Of a stretch of 64,000 nt of DNA, positions 35,868-46,991 are shown piece by piece. Numbering within the stretch: the first letter of the stretch is position 1; every line of letters starts with the position of its first letter. The DNA comes from Cokeromyces recurvatus (taxonomy: Eukaryota > Mucoromycota > Mucoromycetes > Mucorales > Mucoraceae): contig NW_026251389.1 in NCBI RefSeq assembly GCF_025118155.1, positions 992,001-1,056,000 of the forward strand, read 5' to 3'. Made by a program: the position numbers and the translations under genes. The notes beneath the pieces are model-generated. The model was not told the DNA's origin, searched no databases, and saw only the letters and a program-made list of their open reading frames with translations.

Positions 35868-36142
35868 TAACGAACATTTTGGATACTCAGACAAATTACC
35901 AAATAAAGATATAATGTTTTATAGTGCATGATGTACTTCTCTCCCTCTCGTTTATTGACGATGATGAAGTGTCTTCATTTATATATTTGTTATGTTACTC
36001 TGTGTCTCATGATTGTCGTTATAAATCATCAGTCATATCTTCACCGTCTAACAATAGTAAGTTGTGATATACTATTTTAAGTTGGCAGCAGTGTGTAATC
36101 ATCTTTAGTCTAGCGAGATTTCATTAGCTCCAGTAAAGGGTA
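35868..36142 (-). repeat. Right inverted arm of foldback element
   Basis: 275 bp. The inner end begins TAACGAACATTT; the outer end is GCTCCAGTAAAGGGTA. It pairs with the left arm across its full length. Confidence 0.9.
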
Positions 36143-36480
36143 GAAGTTTAAAGTTTCTAATAATGCTACTTCGGATATCTTAAAGTACGACTCAACAAAT
36201 TCGGTAAATGCAACTTCAAATGTCTAAAAATGCAACCAATGAAGTTCTAAAATTGTAACTTTTGTAGTGCAACTTAAGATCTACTATAAAATAAGAATAA
36301 TAATAGTGCATGTGTAATGCTTGTGCACATACTACGGAATGAATTATTTTATATACAATTAAATAATTTTATCCTTTTTTTTTCTCTCTCTTTCTCTTTC
36401 CTTTTCTCTTTCTTTTTCTTTCTTTCTTTCCTTTCCTTTTCTTTTCTTTTCTTTTTTTTTTTCAATTACTAAAAACAACA
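36143..36480. other. Promoter-side spacer with degenerate tgcaactt-like repeats
   Basis: About 340 bp between the foldback element and the next gene. The words tgctacttc, tgcaacttc, tgcaaccaatg, tgtaactttt and tgcaacttaag recur at 15-35 bp spacing over ~36165-36280. A CT-rich tract (ctctctctttctctttcc..., about 36380-36460) runs up to the ATG at 36481, like a pyrimidine-rich core promoter. Confidence 0.5.
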
Positions 36481-37555
36481 ATGATTTATAATAATAAAAA
36501 TGCAGAAGAAGTTGAAGCAGGATCTATTTTGGTTTCTTTAGCAAATCAAAATCGAGTAAACAACAATTATACAAGTAGATCAATGTCTATCTCAAATTTA
36601 CTGGGTAAAATGATATCATTTATTTTTAACTTTGTATTTATATGTTTGAAAAAAATTAGAAGACTGTGATATCGAATCAAAAAATTATCATGTATGTATT
36701 TATATATTTGGATAGTTTACATAAGAATATTGATATTATACATTTTCCCTTTTTTTTTTAATTTTTATTTTTATGATGTCAGTATTCTACAAAATCATCA
36801 CAAGATCATGTAGATTGTAATATGTTATTATTTCAATGAATAGTTACATGTAGTATAAATAACGCTTTTCTTTATGCGGTAAAATATATGTATATATAAT
36901 AGATCATAGGAATATTAAACCATCATCTGAGAACCATTCGACATATTTGACGCCATTCCAAAAATTGGACAATAATAAGACGTCCATCGTGGTATTAAAT
37001 TATTATATATTGTTATAAATTATATCTTAATTTCTGTAAACATTTTGTAAGGTATCTAAACCTCCATTAAGATCAGACTATACAGCAACAAAAACTGCAT
37101 TTATCAAGCAATCACACTATGTTAGTATGGTATACATAATAACAATAACAAAAATACAATACATATCTCATATATATATATATAGAAGCAACATCCTAAA
37201 ATAAGACGAAATGCACTTCAAGCCTATATCAGTTACATGACTTATACAGATCTTACTCAAAGACAGAAAAAGACAATGGTAATAAATATATAGATATGTA
37301 TATATATATATATATATACGTACACATATAATGTTAAATATCTTAATGTTCATATAAACTAAACTAAAATAAAAAAAATAGCTACAAAATATACACCAAC
37401 AAATGAGCCATCATCCTACCTCTTCTCATAATAGATTAATGAGTCCTGAAGAAAGCACGAATACAACGAAATTTTCAGAAACCTTAATTGTTGAGCAACC
37501 ACTGACTGCCTTCTTGCATCATCAGCCTTTATCATCACTTTATCAAGCAAAATAA
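36481..37555 (+). CDS. Unknown seven-exon protein
   Basis: Exons 36481-36604, 36660-36691, 36783-36816, 36903-36991, 37052-37129, 37186-37278 and 37382-37555 join in frame to 207 aa. All junctions are GT-AG, and the frame survives six introns, which strongly favours a real gene. I do not recognise the family. It starts with an acidic AEEVEAGSILVSLANQ helix, followed by a Ser/Asn-rich segment. The core (residues ~105-165) is rich in basic and aromatic residues: DYTATKTAFIKQSHYVSM, KQHPKIRRNALQAYISYMTY, then TDLTQRQKKTM and a Gln/His-rich stretch. The tail is polar with a short hydrophobic PLTAFLHHQPLSSLY. There is no signal peptide or membrane segment. It could be a small nuclear or regulatory protein, but that is a guess. 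Two of the exons have only 32 and 34 nt. Confidence 0.72.
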
Positions 37556-38152
37556 TATGCTATTCTAAATTATTATACTACAGAATAAAATAAAATAAAA
37601 TAATTTACATATAACAAATATTGTTATGGAAAACAACATAATAGGTATCTGCGTATACATTTACTTAAACGCGTACATGCATTATGTAGTTTTTCTTTTT
37701 TTTTCGTATAAAAAAAAAAGATCATAGTTTATACAGTATACAAACATGCATAAAAAAAGAAGATAAAGAAGCATTTAATAGTCTCAAGTTATGAAGGAGT
37801 AGGAGTGAGGAAGATAAGGGAACAATGACGTAGAAGGGAGTGTTAATGAGGAGGCTTTTCCCTTTCATATAATTTGAATAAAAAGATATAAATACATATA
37901 TTCGTCTATTTTTTTTATATAAAAATAGATAATAATATATGCATATCTTATGGGATGAAGAAGATATTGTAGTAACTAATCAATAGTAGTATAATACTCG
38001 CTTTTTTTTTTCCCTCTTTTTCAATCATGAAGAATTTACATTTAATTCTGTTTCAGTTAAACCCTGTTATTATCAACTTTTATTTTTATTTTTATCTTTG
38101 CTTAATAATTCTATAGTAAATTAAAATTCAGCATATGTCTTACTTTATCTTG

Positions 38153-38183
<31 letters not shown>

Positions 38184-38265
38184 AATAATATAAATCTATC
38201 TTTTTTCATATATTTATATACATTTATAAATATTTTTTATTATTATTATTATCCTCTTATTAAAC
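37556..38265. other. Intergenic region before MDR enzyme
   Basis: About 710 bp, AT-rich, with a purine-rich piece (gaaggagtaggagtgaggaagataagg) at ~37792-37820 and an A run at ~38153-38172. No gene recognised. Confidence 0.45.
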
Positions 38266-39315
38266 ATGGTTTCTAATAAACAAGTCATCTTTACCAAGGT
38301 TCCTAAAACCTTCCCCGTTGCTGATGAGCATATGAAAATTCGAGAATCAACAATTGATTTGGACGCAGAGCTTCCTAAGGGTAACTTTATTCTTAAAACT
38401 CTTGAAATTTCTGTTGATCCATATATGAGAGGACGTATGCGTGATGCGTCTATTAAATCTTATGCTCCTGCTTTCCCTATGGATAAGCCTATGACGGGTG
38501 ATACTATGTCAGTTGTTGTAAAGTCTAATAATCCCGATTACAAGGTAGGTGATCTTGTCTATGGTCGTACCGGTCTTGGTCTCTTTGAAGAATACGTCCA
38601 AGTTACTGCTGAATATGCCAAGATGGCATACGTAGTTCGTAATGATGCTAAATCAAATGGTTTACCTCTTAGTCATTATGTGGGTGTCCTTGCTATGCCT
38701 GGTTTGACAGCTTATTATGGTCTTCACGAAATCGGTAAACCCAAGAAAGGTGACACGCTCTATGTCTCTGCTGCCTCTGGTGCTGTTGGTCAATTAGTAG
38801 GTCAGTTTGGTAAAGCCGCGGGTTGTTACGTTGTTGGTTCCGCTGGTAGTGACGATAAAGTCGAATACTTGAAATCAATTGGTTTTGATGATGCCTTCAA
38901 CTATAAAAGTGGGGATATTGAAGAACTCTTGAGGAAGCATTGCCCTAAGGGTATTGATATTTACTTTGAAGGTGTCGGGGGTAAAATGTTGGATGCTGTC
39001 TTGGCTGTCGCTAATAACTTTGCTCGTATTATCGCCTGTGGTATGATCTCTCAATATAACCGTGAAAAGCCTGAACCAATTTATAACATCATAAACATTA
39101 TTACCAAGAGAATCAAGTTTGATGGCTTTGTCATTATGGATCATATGGACTATGAACAAAAATTCTTAGAGGAAGTCACACCTATGTTGGTGAGTGGTAA
39201 AGTAAAGTATCGTGAAGATATCTCTCAAGGCATCGATAAGGTTCCTGAAGCCTTGGTTGGTGTTCTTCGTGGTGAAAACTTTGGTAAGAAGATTGTCCAC
39301 ATTGCTGACTTGTAA
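38266..39315 (+). CDS. NADP(H)-dependent alkenal/2-alkenone reductase-type MDR oxidoreductase
   Basis: Single exon, 349 aa, the normal length of this medium-chain dehydrogenase/reductase subgroup (plant double-bond reductase, mammalian prostaglandin reductase 1). Signatures: LEISVDPYMRGRMRD near residue 47-60; PGLTAYYGLHEIGKPKKGDTLYVSAASGAVGQLVGQ, with the nucleotide-binding AASGAVG at 169-175; VVGSAGSDDKVEYLKSIGFDDAFNYK; and the late motifs FEGVGGKMLDAVL and GMISQYN. No catalytic zinc ligands are present, as expected. Such enzymes reduce alpha,beta-unsaturated aldehydes and ketones and detoxify lipid peroxidation products. The gene is intronless among intron-rich neighbours and uses more C-ending codons (GTC, ATC, TCC), which suggests high expression or a different history. 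Confidence 0.93.
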   Translation: MVSNKQVIFTKVPKTFPVADEHMKIRESTIDLDAELPKGNFILKTLEISVDPYMRGRMRDASIKSYAPAFPMDKPMTGDTMSVVVKSNNPDYKVGDLVYGRTGLGLFEEYVQVTAEYAKMAYVVRNDAKSNGLPLSHYVGVLAMPGLTAYYGLHEIGKPKKGDTLYVSAASGAVGQLVGQFGKAAGCYVVGSAGSDDKVEYLKSIGFDDAFNYKSGDIEELLRKHCPKGIDIYFEGVGGKMLDAVLAVANNFARIIACGMISQYNREKPEPIYNIINIITKRIKFDGFVIMDHMDYEQKFLEEVTPMLVSGKVKYREDISQGIDKVPEALVGVLRGENFGKKIVHIADL

Positions 39316-40708
39316 ATATTATGTACAAAGATATATGTATATTTGTTTTTTTTTTAATAAAAAAAAAACCAACAACACAAGTATTATAATTTATATCTTT
39401 GTAGTTGTAAAAAGTACATTTGACGCGTATTACTTGTAAAATATTTATTCATTTCTTTCTTTTTTTTTTTTTTTTCTTAAAAAAAATGATAAGAAACTGC
39501 AAAGTTATATTAACTCTATTCCTCTAGCTAAGAATATGTTCTATTATAAAATAAAATAGAATGACATTAACTATGATATATTTCATTTGATAACACTACT
39601 GATATGTATATATTAATTGAAACTTACAAGCTCGTTGTCAATTAAACTTTTCTCAACGATAAAATTTATTTCCTGAAAGTCTTTAAAATTAAACATAACT
39701 GAAGAGATATTTTTTTTTATATACATATTAACTTATAAGTCACACATGCGCGGAGAGATGTAAGTTGAATATAAAGTGTTGAAAGATATACATACAAAAA
39801 AAAAGAAAGAATCATGTTAAACTAAAGTAGTAAAGTAAAGGGAATAGTCATATTGATACTCGATAGAATTACTGGTTAAAAGGATATAATTTTTGGGAGA
39901 AATCGTTGCAATATTAAAAGGAATGCGGCGAAGGAGGGAAATATTATATATATAATTGGGTGGTGGAAACAAAAAAATAAATAAATAAATGAAACATGTC
40001 AAACGAACCGAAAGTGAAAATAAGACTAAAGCGTATATAAGGATTGTAAGATATCATCGATCATAACAGTATATGTAGGGTAAAGATAGTTGAAGTACCA
40101 TCAGTCATACGTGCTGCTTGATGGGGGCAGTAGGCTAAGACGTGGTTAAACAAGTCGTTCCGAGTATTGCATAAGCGGGTAAAATGAACTAGTTACAGTG
40201 CCCATTTTACACAGTTAGGAAGCAAAAAGCAGGGGTTTTTTTTTCTTCAAAGAGCACGATACCACAGGGAACAGAGACTTGTAGCAATATCAGAATCAAC
40301 CAAAAGGGCTTAAATTTAATTGTTTCAGGTATTTTTTTATTTCAATCAATCATATCATTTATTTTCTTACTTACCAATCACAGCTAAAAATTTGAACATT
40401 CAGGGCATTATGATATAGTCATACTATCTCTAATTATTTTATAGTACTCCCATCTAAAGGCTAGTAGTTTCTTATAATTTTAAATTTTATTCAAGCCATT
40501 TATATCGTGAAAGAAATAATTATACACAAACTATAGTTCAAATATACTCATAAAAATATATATGCTGAAGTAATATGAATGCTGTTTAAAAAAATAAACC
40601 TTTGTAATATCATATCTAATAAACAGTCACATAGCTATACTATTAATAAGTGTGAAGAAAAATAACAAATGAACTTTTCACACACACAGTAACTTAATTC
40701 ATCAAACA
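39316..40708. other. Intergenic region before GST gene
   Basis: About 1.4 kb. A stretch at ~40020-40260 is less AT-rich than its surroundings (gtgctgcttgatgggggcagtaggctaagacgtgg...). It shows no ORF, no intact tRNA A/B boxes and no clear hairpin. Short ORFs in the rest are unsupported. Confidence 0.4.
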
Positions 40709-41398
40709 ATGGCATCCTTAACGCTTGTTGGCGCACCATTCTCTACTTTTACACGTACATTTAGAATGGCACTTCATTGTCTTGAAGTCCCTTATACATT
40801 AGAAACAACTACGCCCTACACTGATTTGGCTTACAAATATCATCCTTTTGGTCGTATTCCCTCTCTTTTACACAATGAACAAACCTTGTTTGAATCAGCT
40901 ACTATTCGAGCTTACATTGACCATGAATTTAACAATTCACTTACTCCTACTGATTTTTCTAAACGTCTCCAAATGGAAACTATAATTAGTTGTTTATGCG
41001 ACTATGTCTTTCATCATGTTGTCTTTGGCATTGCTAAACCACGTCACTTTTATGAACAACAAGGATTGAAAGAAACCGAGATTACTGCTCGATTCGCAAA
41101 GGGCCCACTTGAGAAAGCGGGAAAGATTATGGAGGCCTTAGAGAGTATCATTGTGAAAGACAGTGAATTCTTATGTGGTGAGCAGCTAACCTGGGCAGAT
41201 TATTATGTCTTTCCAGTTCTGGCTGATTTATTTTGTCTACCTGAGTGTGACTTTTTCAAGGAAAAGGCACCAGGCTTATTTACATGGTATGAAGGATTTA
41301 AAAAACGCGAAGAAGCTGTAATTACATATAAAGATACTGTAGCTGATATGAGAAATAATGATAATAATAATAATAATGATAGTAATGCAAAATTTTAA
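40709..41398 (+). CDS. Glutathione S-transferase-like protein
   Basis: Single exon, 229 aa. The N-terminal thioredoxin-like domain (1-~80) has TLVGAPFSTFTRTFRMALHC, the cis-Pro region FGRIPSLL and the glutathione gamma-Glu-binding FESATIRAYID. The C-terminal helical domain includes EFLCGEQLTWADYYVFPVLADLF, the typical GST N-capping/hydrophobic staple region (LTWADYYV). The catalytic residue is likely Ser or Thr in PFSTFTR rather than a canonical Tyr. A low-complexity tail of Asn (NNDNNNNND) comes from an AAT repeat. GSTs conjugate glutathione to electrophiles in the cytosol. Like the MDR gene upstream it lacks introns. Gamma-glutamyltransferase, which degrades glutathione conjugates, lies 1.3 kb downstream. 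Confidence 0.92.
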   Translation: MASLTLVGAPFSTFTRTFRMALHCLEVPYTLETTTPYTDLAYKYHPFGRIPSLLHNEQTLFESATIRAYIDHEFNNSLTPTDFSKRLQMETIISCLCDYVFHHVVFGIAKPRHFYEQQGLKETEITARFAKGPLEKAGKIMEALESIIVKDSEFLCGEQLTWADYYVFPVLADLFCLPECDFFKEKAPGLFTWYEGFKKREEAVITYKDTVADMRNNDNNNNNDSNAKF

Positions 41399-41604
41399 AA
41401 TAAACGTTTTTTTTAAAGTATAATAATAAAGTGGAAATACTTGAGAAAAAAAAGAAAGCAATAATTGATGAAAATCCCGCCAATAGGTAAAAAAAAAAAA
41501 AAAGAGTTCCGGACCGGACCCACCAGTTAATCCAAACTTCACAGTTTAATGAAGTAAGAATAGTGTGCAAGTTGTTATAACCTTCCTTTCTCAACATATC
41601 ACAG

Positions 41605-41669
41605 GTAAATAAACCATCCATCCAACTTGCCTAAGCAAATGTCATTAACATAATTGTCTTACAATTTAG
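41605..41669 (+). other. Probable 5'-UTR intron of RPL12
   Basis: CACAG|GTAAAT at 41604/41605 and ACAATTTAG at 41669, one base before the ATG, with a branch-like CATTAAC between. A 65-nt intron would fit the local size range. Not proven by transcripts. Confidence 0.6.
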
Positions 41670-41670
41670 T

Positions 41671-42483
41671 ATGCCACCAAAGTTTGATCCCACTGAAGTT
41701 AAGATTATCTACCTTCGTGCCACTGGGTAAGCAAACTATTCATGATAGATTCGAAATGAGAGTGACAGATGGGGGAAATGAATATTAAAAAAATGAACAA
41801 GCGATCTAAAAAAAAAAAGATGGGAAATGGGAGATATAGGGAAAAAAAATAAAGGACAGAGATATATAGACAGCAAATATAGACTAGAGAAATTCTTTTT
41901 TTACAAAAAAAGAAAGTTACATTAGAGGAATCGATTAGCTAACATGTCTCTTTTTTTTTCTTGAAATTCTTTAGTGGTGAAGTTGGTGCTTCCAGTGCTC
42001 TTGCTCCCAAGATCGGTCCTCTTGGTTTGTCTCCTAAGAAGGTCGGTGAAGATATTGCTAAGGGTACCAAGGACTGGAAGGGTCTTCGTGTCACTGTTCA
42101 ATTGACCATTCAAAACCGTCAAGCCCAAGTTTCCGTTGTCCCCTCTGCTTCCTCTTTGGTCATCAAGGCTCTTAAGGAACCCGTTCGTGACCGTAAGAAG
42201 GAAAAGAACATTAAGCACAGCGGTAACATTTCTTTGGATGATGTTATTGAAATTGCCCGTACCATGCGTTTCAAGTCTTATGCCCGTGAATTGAAGGGTA
42301 CTGTTAAGGAAATTCTCGGTACTGCTTTCTCTGTTGGTTGTACTGTTGATGGTCAAAGCCCCAAGGATCTCTGTGATGCTATTGATGCCGGTGAAGTTGA
42401 AATTCCTGTAAGTTATTTTTTTTTAATAGAGTGAAGGAAGGATTTTATATTAATTTTATTTATTTTATGTATAGGAAAAATAA
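41671..42483 (+). CDS. RPL12: 60S ribosomal protein uL11 (L12)
   Basis: Three exons (41671-41726, 41975-42407, 42475-42483), 165 aa, identical in length to yeast L12. The first exon codes [19 protein letters not shown]. Exon 2 has [20 protein letters not shown], the [14 protein letters not shown] block, IKALKEP and the C-terminal rRNA-binding [11 protein letters not shown] region. The last exon is only GAA AAA TAA, so the protein ends EIPEK, close to EIPEN-type fungal ends. Without the last intron the ORF would continue VSYFFLIE. The codon choice is strongly biased toward preferred codons (GGT, GTC, AAG, CGT), as expected for a highly expressed gene. uL11 forms the stalk base of the 60S subunit at the GTPase-associated centre. 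Confidence 0.96.
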
Positions 42484-42720
42484 ATTTATTTCAGCTAGGA
42501 AAAATTCAATAAAGTAAATAACATTAATGACTTTTTTTTTCTTCTTCAAAATGAGATCGACTCTTTTAAAATATATCAAATAAACATTAATGATTTTGCT
42601 GTATTAAACTTTCACCCGCAATTTTATTTAATTATTTTTTTTTTTTATCTCACAGTTAGAATTGATCCAATTTTTTTTTCCTATCTTTTTTTTTTTTTCT
42701 CTTTTATTTCATTTCTTATT

Positions 42721-45286
42721 ATGAATATAATTGCAACTAAAATAAGAATAGAGGATGACGAAGAGGTAGATAGTCAAGGACTCTTACTGCCTAATGTTGC
42801 TCAACCTATTAAAAAAAGAAAAAGTCAAAGATTTCTGATTATTATAATTACTGTATTTACTATTGCTTCTATCTTTGTCACCTTAACATTATTACAAACA
42901 GGTATGTTTATGTAAGAGGTGTCAAAGAAATATATAAATGTATATATATCTATCTATATCAATAAATCCCTTAATATATATATATATACATATATTAAAG
43001 ACAATAGTAAAGAGCAGCAACCCCATCTCATTGTGGGAACAAAGGGTGCAGTTGCTGTAGAAACAAAAGAATGCTCCGATACTGGCCTCCAAAGTATATA
43101 GCATATCTATCAATGTAAACAACTATGTAGAGTTTTATTAACAAATTACGTGTACATTAGTTTTAAAAAGAGGAGGTAGCGCAGTGGATGCAGCTATTGC
43201 TTCTGCTCTTTGTATTGGTGTTATTAATAGTTTTGCAACTGGTAATATGCATACAAAAATGTATAAAAGAAAAAAGAAAAAAGAAAAAAGAAAAAACTTG
43301 CATCATATTTATTTATTTTTATATTAGGTATTGGCGGGTAATATTATAAATAAGAAAAAAAAAACCCCCACATCTTTATCTTAGAATTTTTCATATTATA
43401 ACAGTGGTGGATTCATGTTGATACGTTCACCTAATGGTACATTTGAATACATTGATTTCCGTGAAACTGCACCTGCTGCCTCATATCGAGATATGTTTGT
43501 AAAGGACCCAATGGCTGCTCAAATAGGTGGATTATCGGTGGGAGTACCGTAAGTTTGTACAGAACAAAATAGATTGAGCAAATAAAGATAAAAAAATATT
43601 ATGATTATTAGTGGTGAAATAAGAGGTTTTGAATTAGCACATCAAAGGTAGGAAGATTTGATTTATATATGTATATATAAAATAGTCTCATGATTATATA
43701 TTTATGTGTGTATATACTTATAATAGACATGGAAAAATTCCCTGGAAAGACCTTTTCACAGCAGCTATAGATATAGCTGACAAGGGATTTAAAGTATCTG
43801 ATCTACTGTACAGTAAACTAGTGGTAATATAAATAAAAGTTTCATATATGATAAAAAAAAAATAGAGATTATAATGTTACTCCCTCCCTCCCTCCCTCCC
43901 TTTTTTTTTTGTCTTATTTAGAAATCTAAAAAATGGATCGAGGCATCTCCCGAATTCTCTCGAGTGTTTGCTCCCACAGGGGTTATTGCACAACCTGGTG
44001 ATATCATCAAAAGACCTACCTTAGCCACTACTCTACGAACTATTGCTAATGAGGGTTCTAATGCATTTTATGAAGGAAAAATTGCCGCATCTATCGTCAA
44101 TGCCACACAGGCCCTTGGAGGTATCTTAACCCTTGAGGATATGAAGTCCTATCAGGCCAAGATACGTCCTACTATCAGTACAATTTATCATAGTCGTAAA
44201 GTGGTAACAACCTCTGGCCCTACAAGTGGACCTGCTCTCCTGAGTATTTTAAATTTAATTGAACCTTATTACTTTAACGTCACTGGTCCAACACCTCTTA
44301 CCATCCATAGATTTATGGAAGCTCTCAAATTTGGATATGCCTTCCGTACTGAAATTGCTGATCCAGATTTTGTGAAAAATCAAGTACGATTAGATGAGAT
44401 TATAAGTAAGGCATGGGCTGATAAAACGAGAGAAAATATAACAGATGTAAAGTATACAGATGTACATAAAAGAAAAAACGAGCTTAGTACTTTATTATTA
44501 TTATTATATAGGATGCAACGCATGAGTATTCATATTATCATCCAAAGTATGATCATCATGATTCACATGGAACCATGCAGCTTTCTGTAATTGATGAGAA
44601 GAATGGGGCAGTCGCATTGACTTCTACTGTTAATTTGATGTTTGGTGCTAAATTCATGGACCCTGTTACAGGTATTATTCTAAATGATGAATTAGATGAT
44701 TTCAGTATTCCTGGTATTCCTAATAGCTTTGGATTATATCCCAGTCCTTATAATTATATAGGTAATAATAATAATAATATATGATTCGAATTTGTATATG
44801 TTATAACTACGTTACAATAGAACCTTATAAACGTCCTTTATCTACTATCACACCGACCATTATTGAAGATACAGAAACAAATGAATTATTGGTTGTAGGT
44901 GGTTCAGGTGGATCACAAATCATGACAGCTACATTAAATGTTATTCTAAATACATTTGATTTCAATAAGAATCTATTTGAGGCAGTACAACATCCTCGCA
45001 TACATCATCAATTACTGCCTAACGTTGTACAGTATGAGACTGGATTTGAGAACGACATATTAAATGAGTTGGTCAAGAAAGGGCATGCCGTAAATATATA
45101 TATATATACATACATATAAATATATATATTATAGGCTATTAATTCTTATATAATATGTACATATAGATTCGTAATTTGATTGAAACGGGCACTGTATCTG
45201 CTTCTCAAGCCATTAGAAGATTTAGTAACGGTACACTTCATGCTGCTAGTGATCCAAGGAAAAATGGTTTAGCAGCAGCCTATTAA
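42721..45286 (+). CDS. Gamma-glutamyltransferase (glutathione hydrolase)
   Basis: Eleven exons (42721-42901, 43001-43093, 43161-43241, 43328-43337, 43405-43548, 43612-43647, 43727-43823, 43922-44446, 44512-44761, 44821-45089, 45167-45286), 601 aa. A type II membrane anchor lies at ~37-60 (RFLIIIITVFTIASIFVTLTLL). Large-subunit motifs: GAVAVETKECSDTGL, LKRGGSAVDAAIASALC, GIGGGGFMLIR, DFRETAPAA and GVPGEIRGFELAHQRHG. The autoprocessing/catalytic Thr is ~residue 410 in SHGTMQLSVID, followed by VALTSTVNLMFG and the VVGGSGGSQIM donor-site loop. The enzyme cleaves the gamma-glutamyl bond of glutathione or its conjugates, at the vacuole or cell surface. Exon 4 is just 10 nt and supplies part of the invariant GIGGGGF motif. 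All junctions keep frame. Convergent with LYS12. Confidence 0.94.
43328..43337 (+). other. 10-nt micro-exon of gamma-glutamyltransferase
   Basis: GTATTGGCGG between acceptor ATTAG and donor GTAATA. Joining it to its neighbours yields ATGIGGGGFML; skipping it would delete residues from an invariant family motif and shift the frame (10 is not a multiple of 3). Confidence 0.85.
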
Positions 45287-45397
45287 ATATGCATATACAA
45301 TTTATCTATTTTTTATTTATTTTATTTTGTGTGTGTATTTTTTTTTATTGCAATTATTAATCAAATTATACTTGACATATAATAAAACAAAGTTTAA

Positions 45398-45399
<2 letters not shown>

Positions 45400-45440
<41 letters not shown>
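45400..45440. repeat. T41 homopolymer between convergent GGT and LYS12
   Basis: Uninterrupted T run of 41 nt. Its right edge supplies the last two bases of the LYS12 stop codon (minus strand TAA). A prime spot for assembly or replication slippage. Confidence 0.9.

Positions 45441-46991
<1,551 letters not shown>

Larger units (their letters stand above)
35208..36142. mobile_element. Foldback / MITE-like element with 275-bp near-perfect inverted arms
   Basis: Left arm 35208-35482 and right arm 35868-36142 are reverse complements over the full 275 bp. By my reading they have only two mismatches (35227/36123 and 35332/36018) and no gaps. They surround a 385-bp spacer (35483-35867). Both outer ends read TA|CCCTTTACTGGAGCTAA..., so a TA dinucleotide borders each side, as expected for a Tc1/mariner-type target duplication. 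No transposase is encoded, so it would be a non-autonomous derivative. A short minus-strand ORF (35628-35419) spans spacer and left arm. Confidence 0.85.

Noticed and set aside
40080..40220. tRNA-like stretch (gttccgagt resembling a B box)
   Set aside because: No A box at the proper spacing, no acceptor stem and no cloverleaf could be drawn.
41727..41974. Possible intronic snoRNA in RPL12 intron 1
   Set aside because: 248 nt long, but no paired C/D or H/ACA boxes; purine-rich filler.
41922..42356. 144-aa minus-strand ORF opposite RPL12
   Set aside because: Shadow of a strongly codon-biased ribosomal-protein exon; the Thr/Asn-rich translation has no family signature.
38266..42483. A co-regulated glutathione/detoxification cluster (MDR, GST, GGT)
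   Set aside because: The genes are near each other, but RPL12 lies between GST and GGT, GGT has eleven exons unlike the intronless pair, and no shared upstream motif was evident. Proximity alone is not enough.
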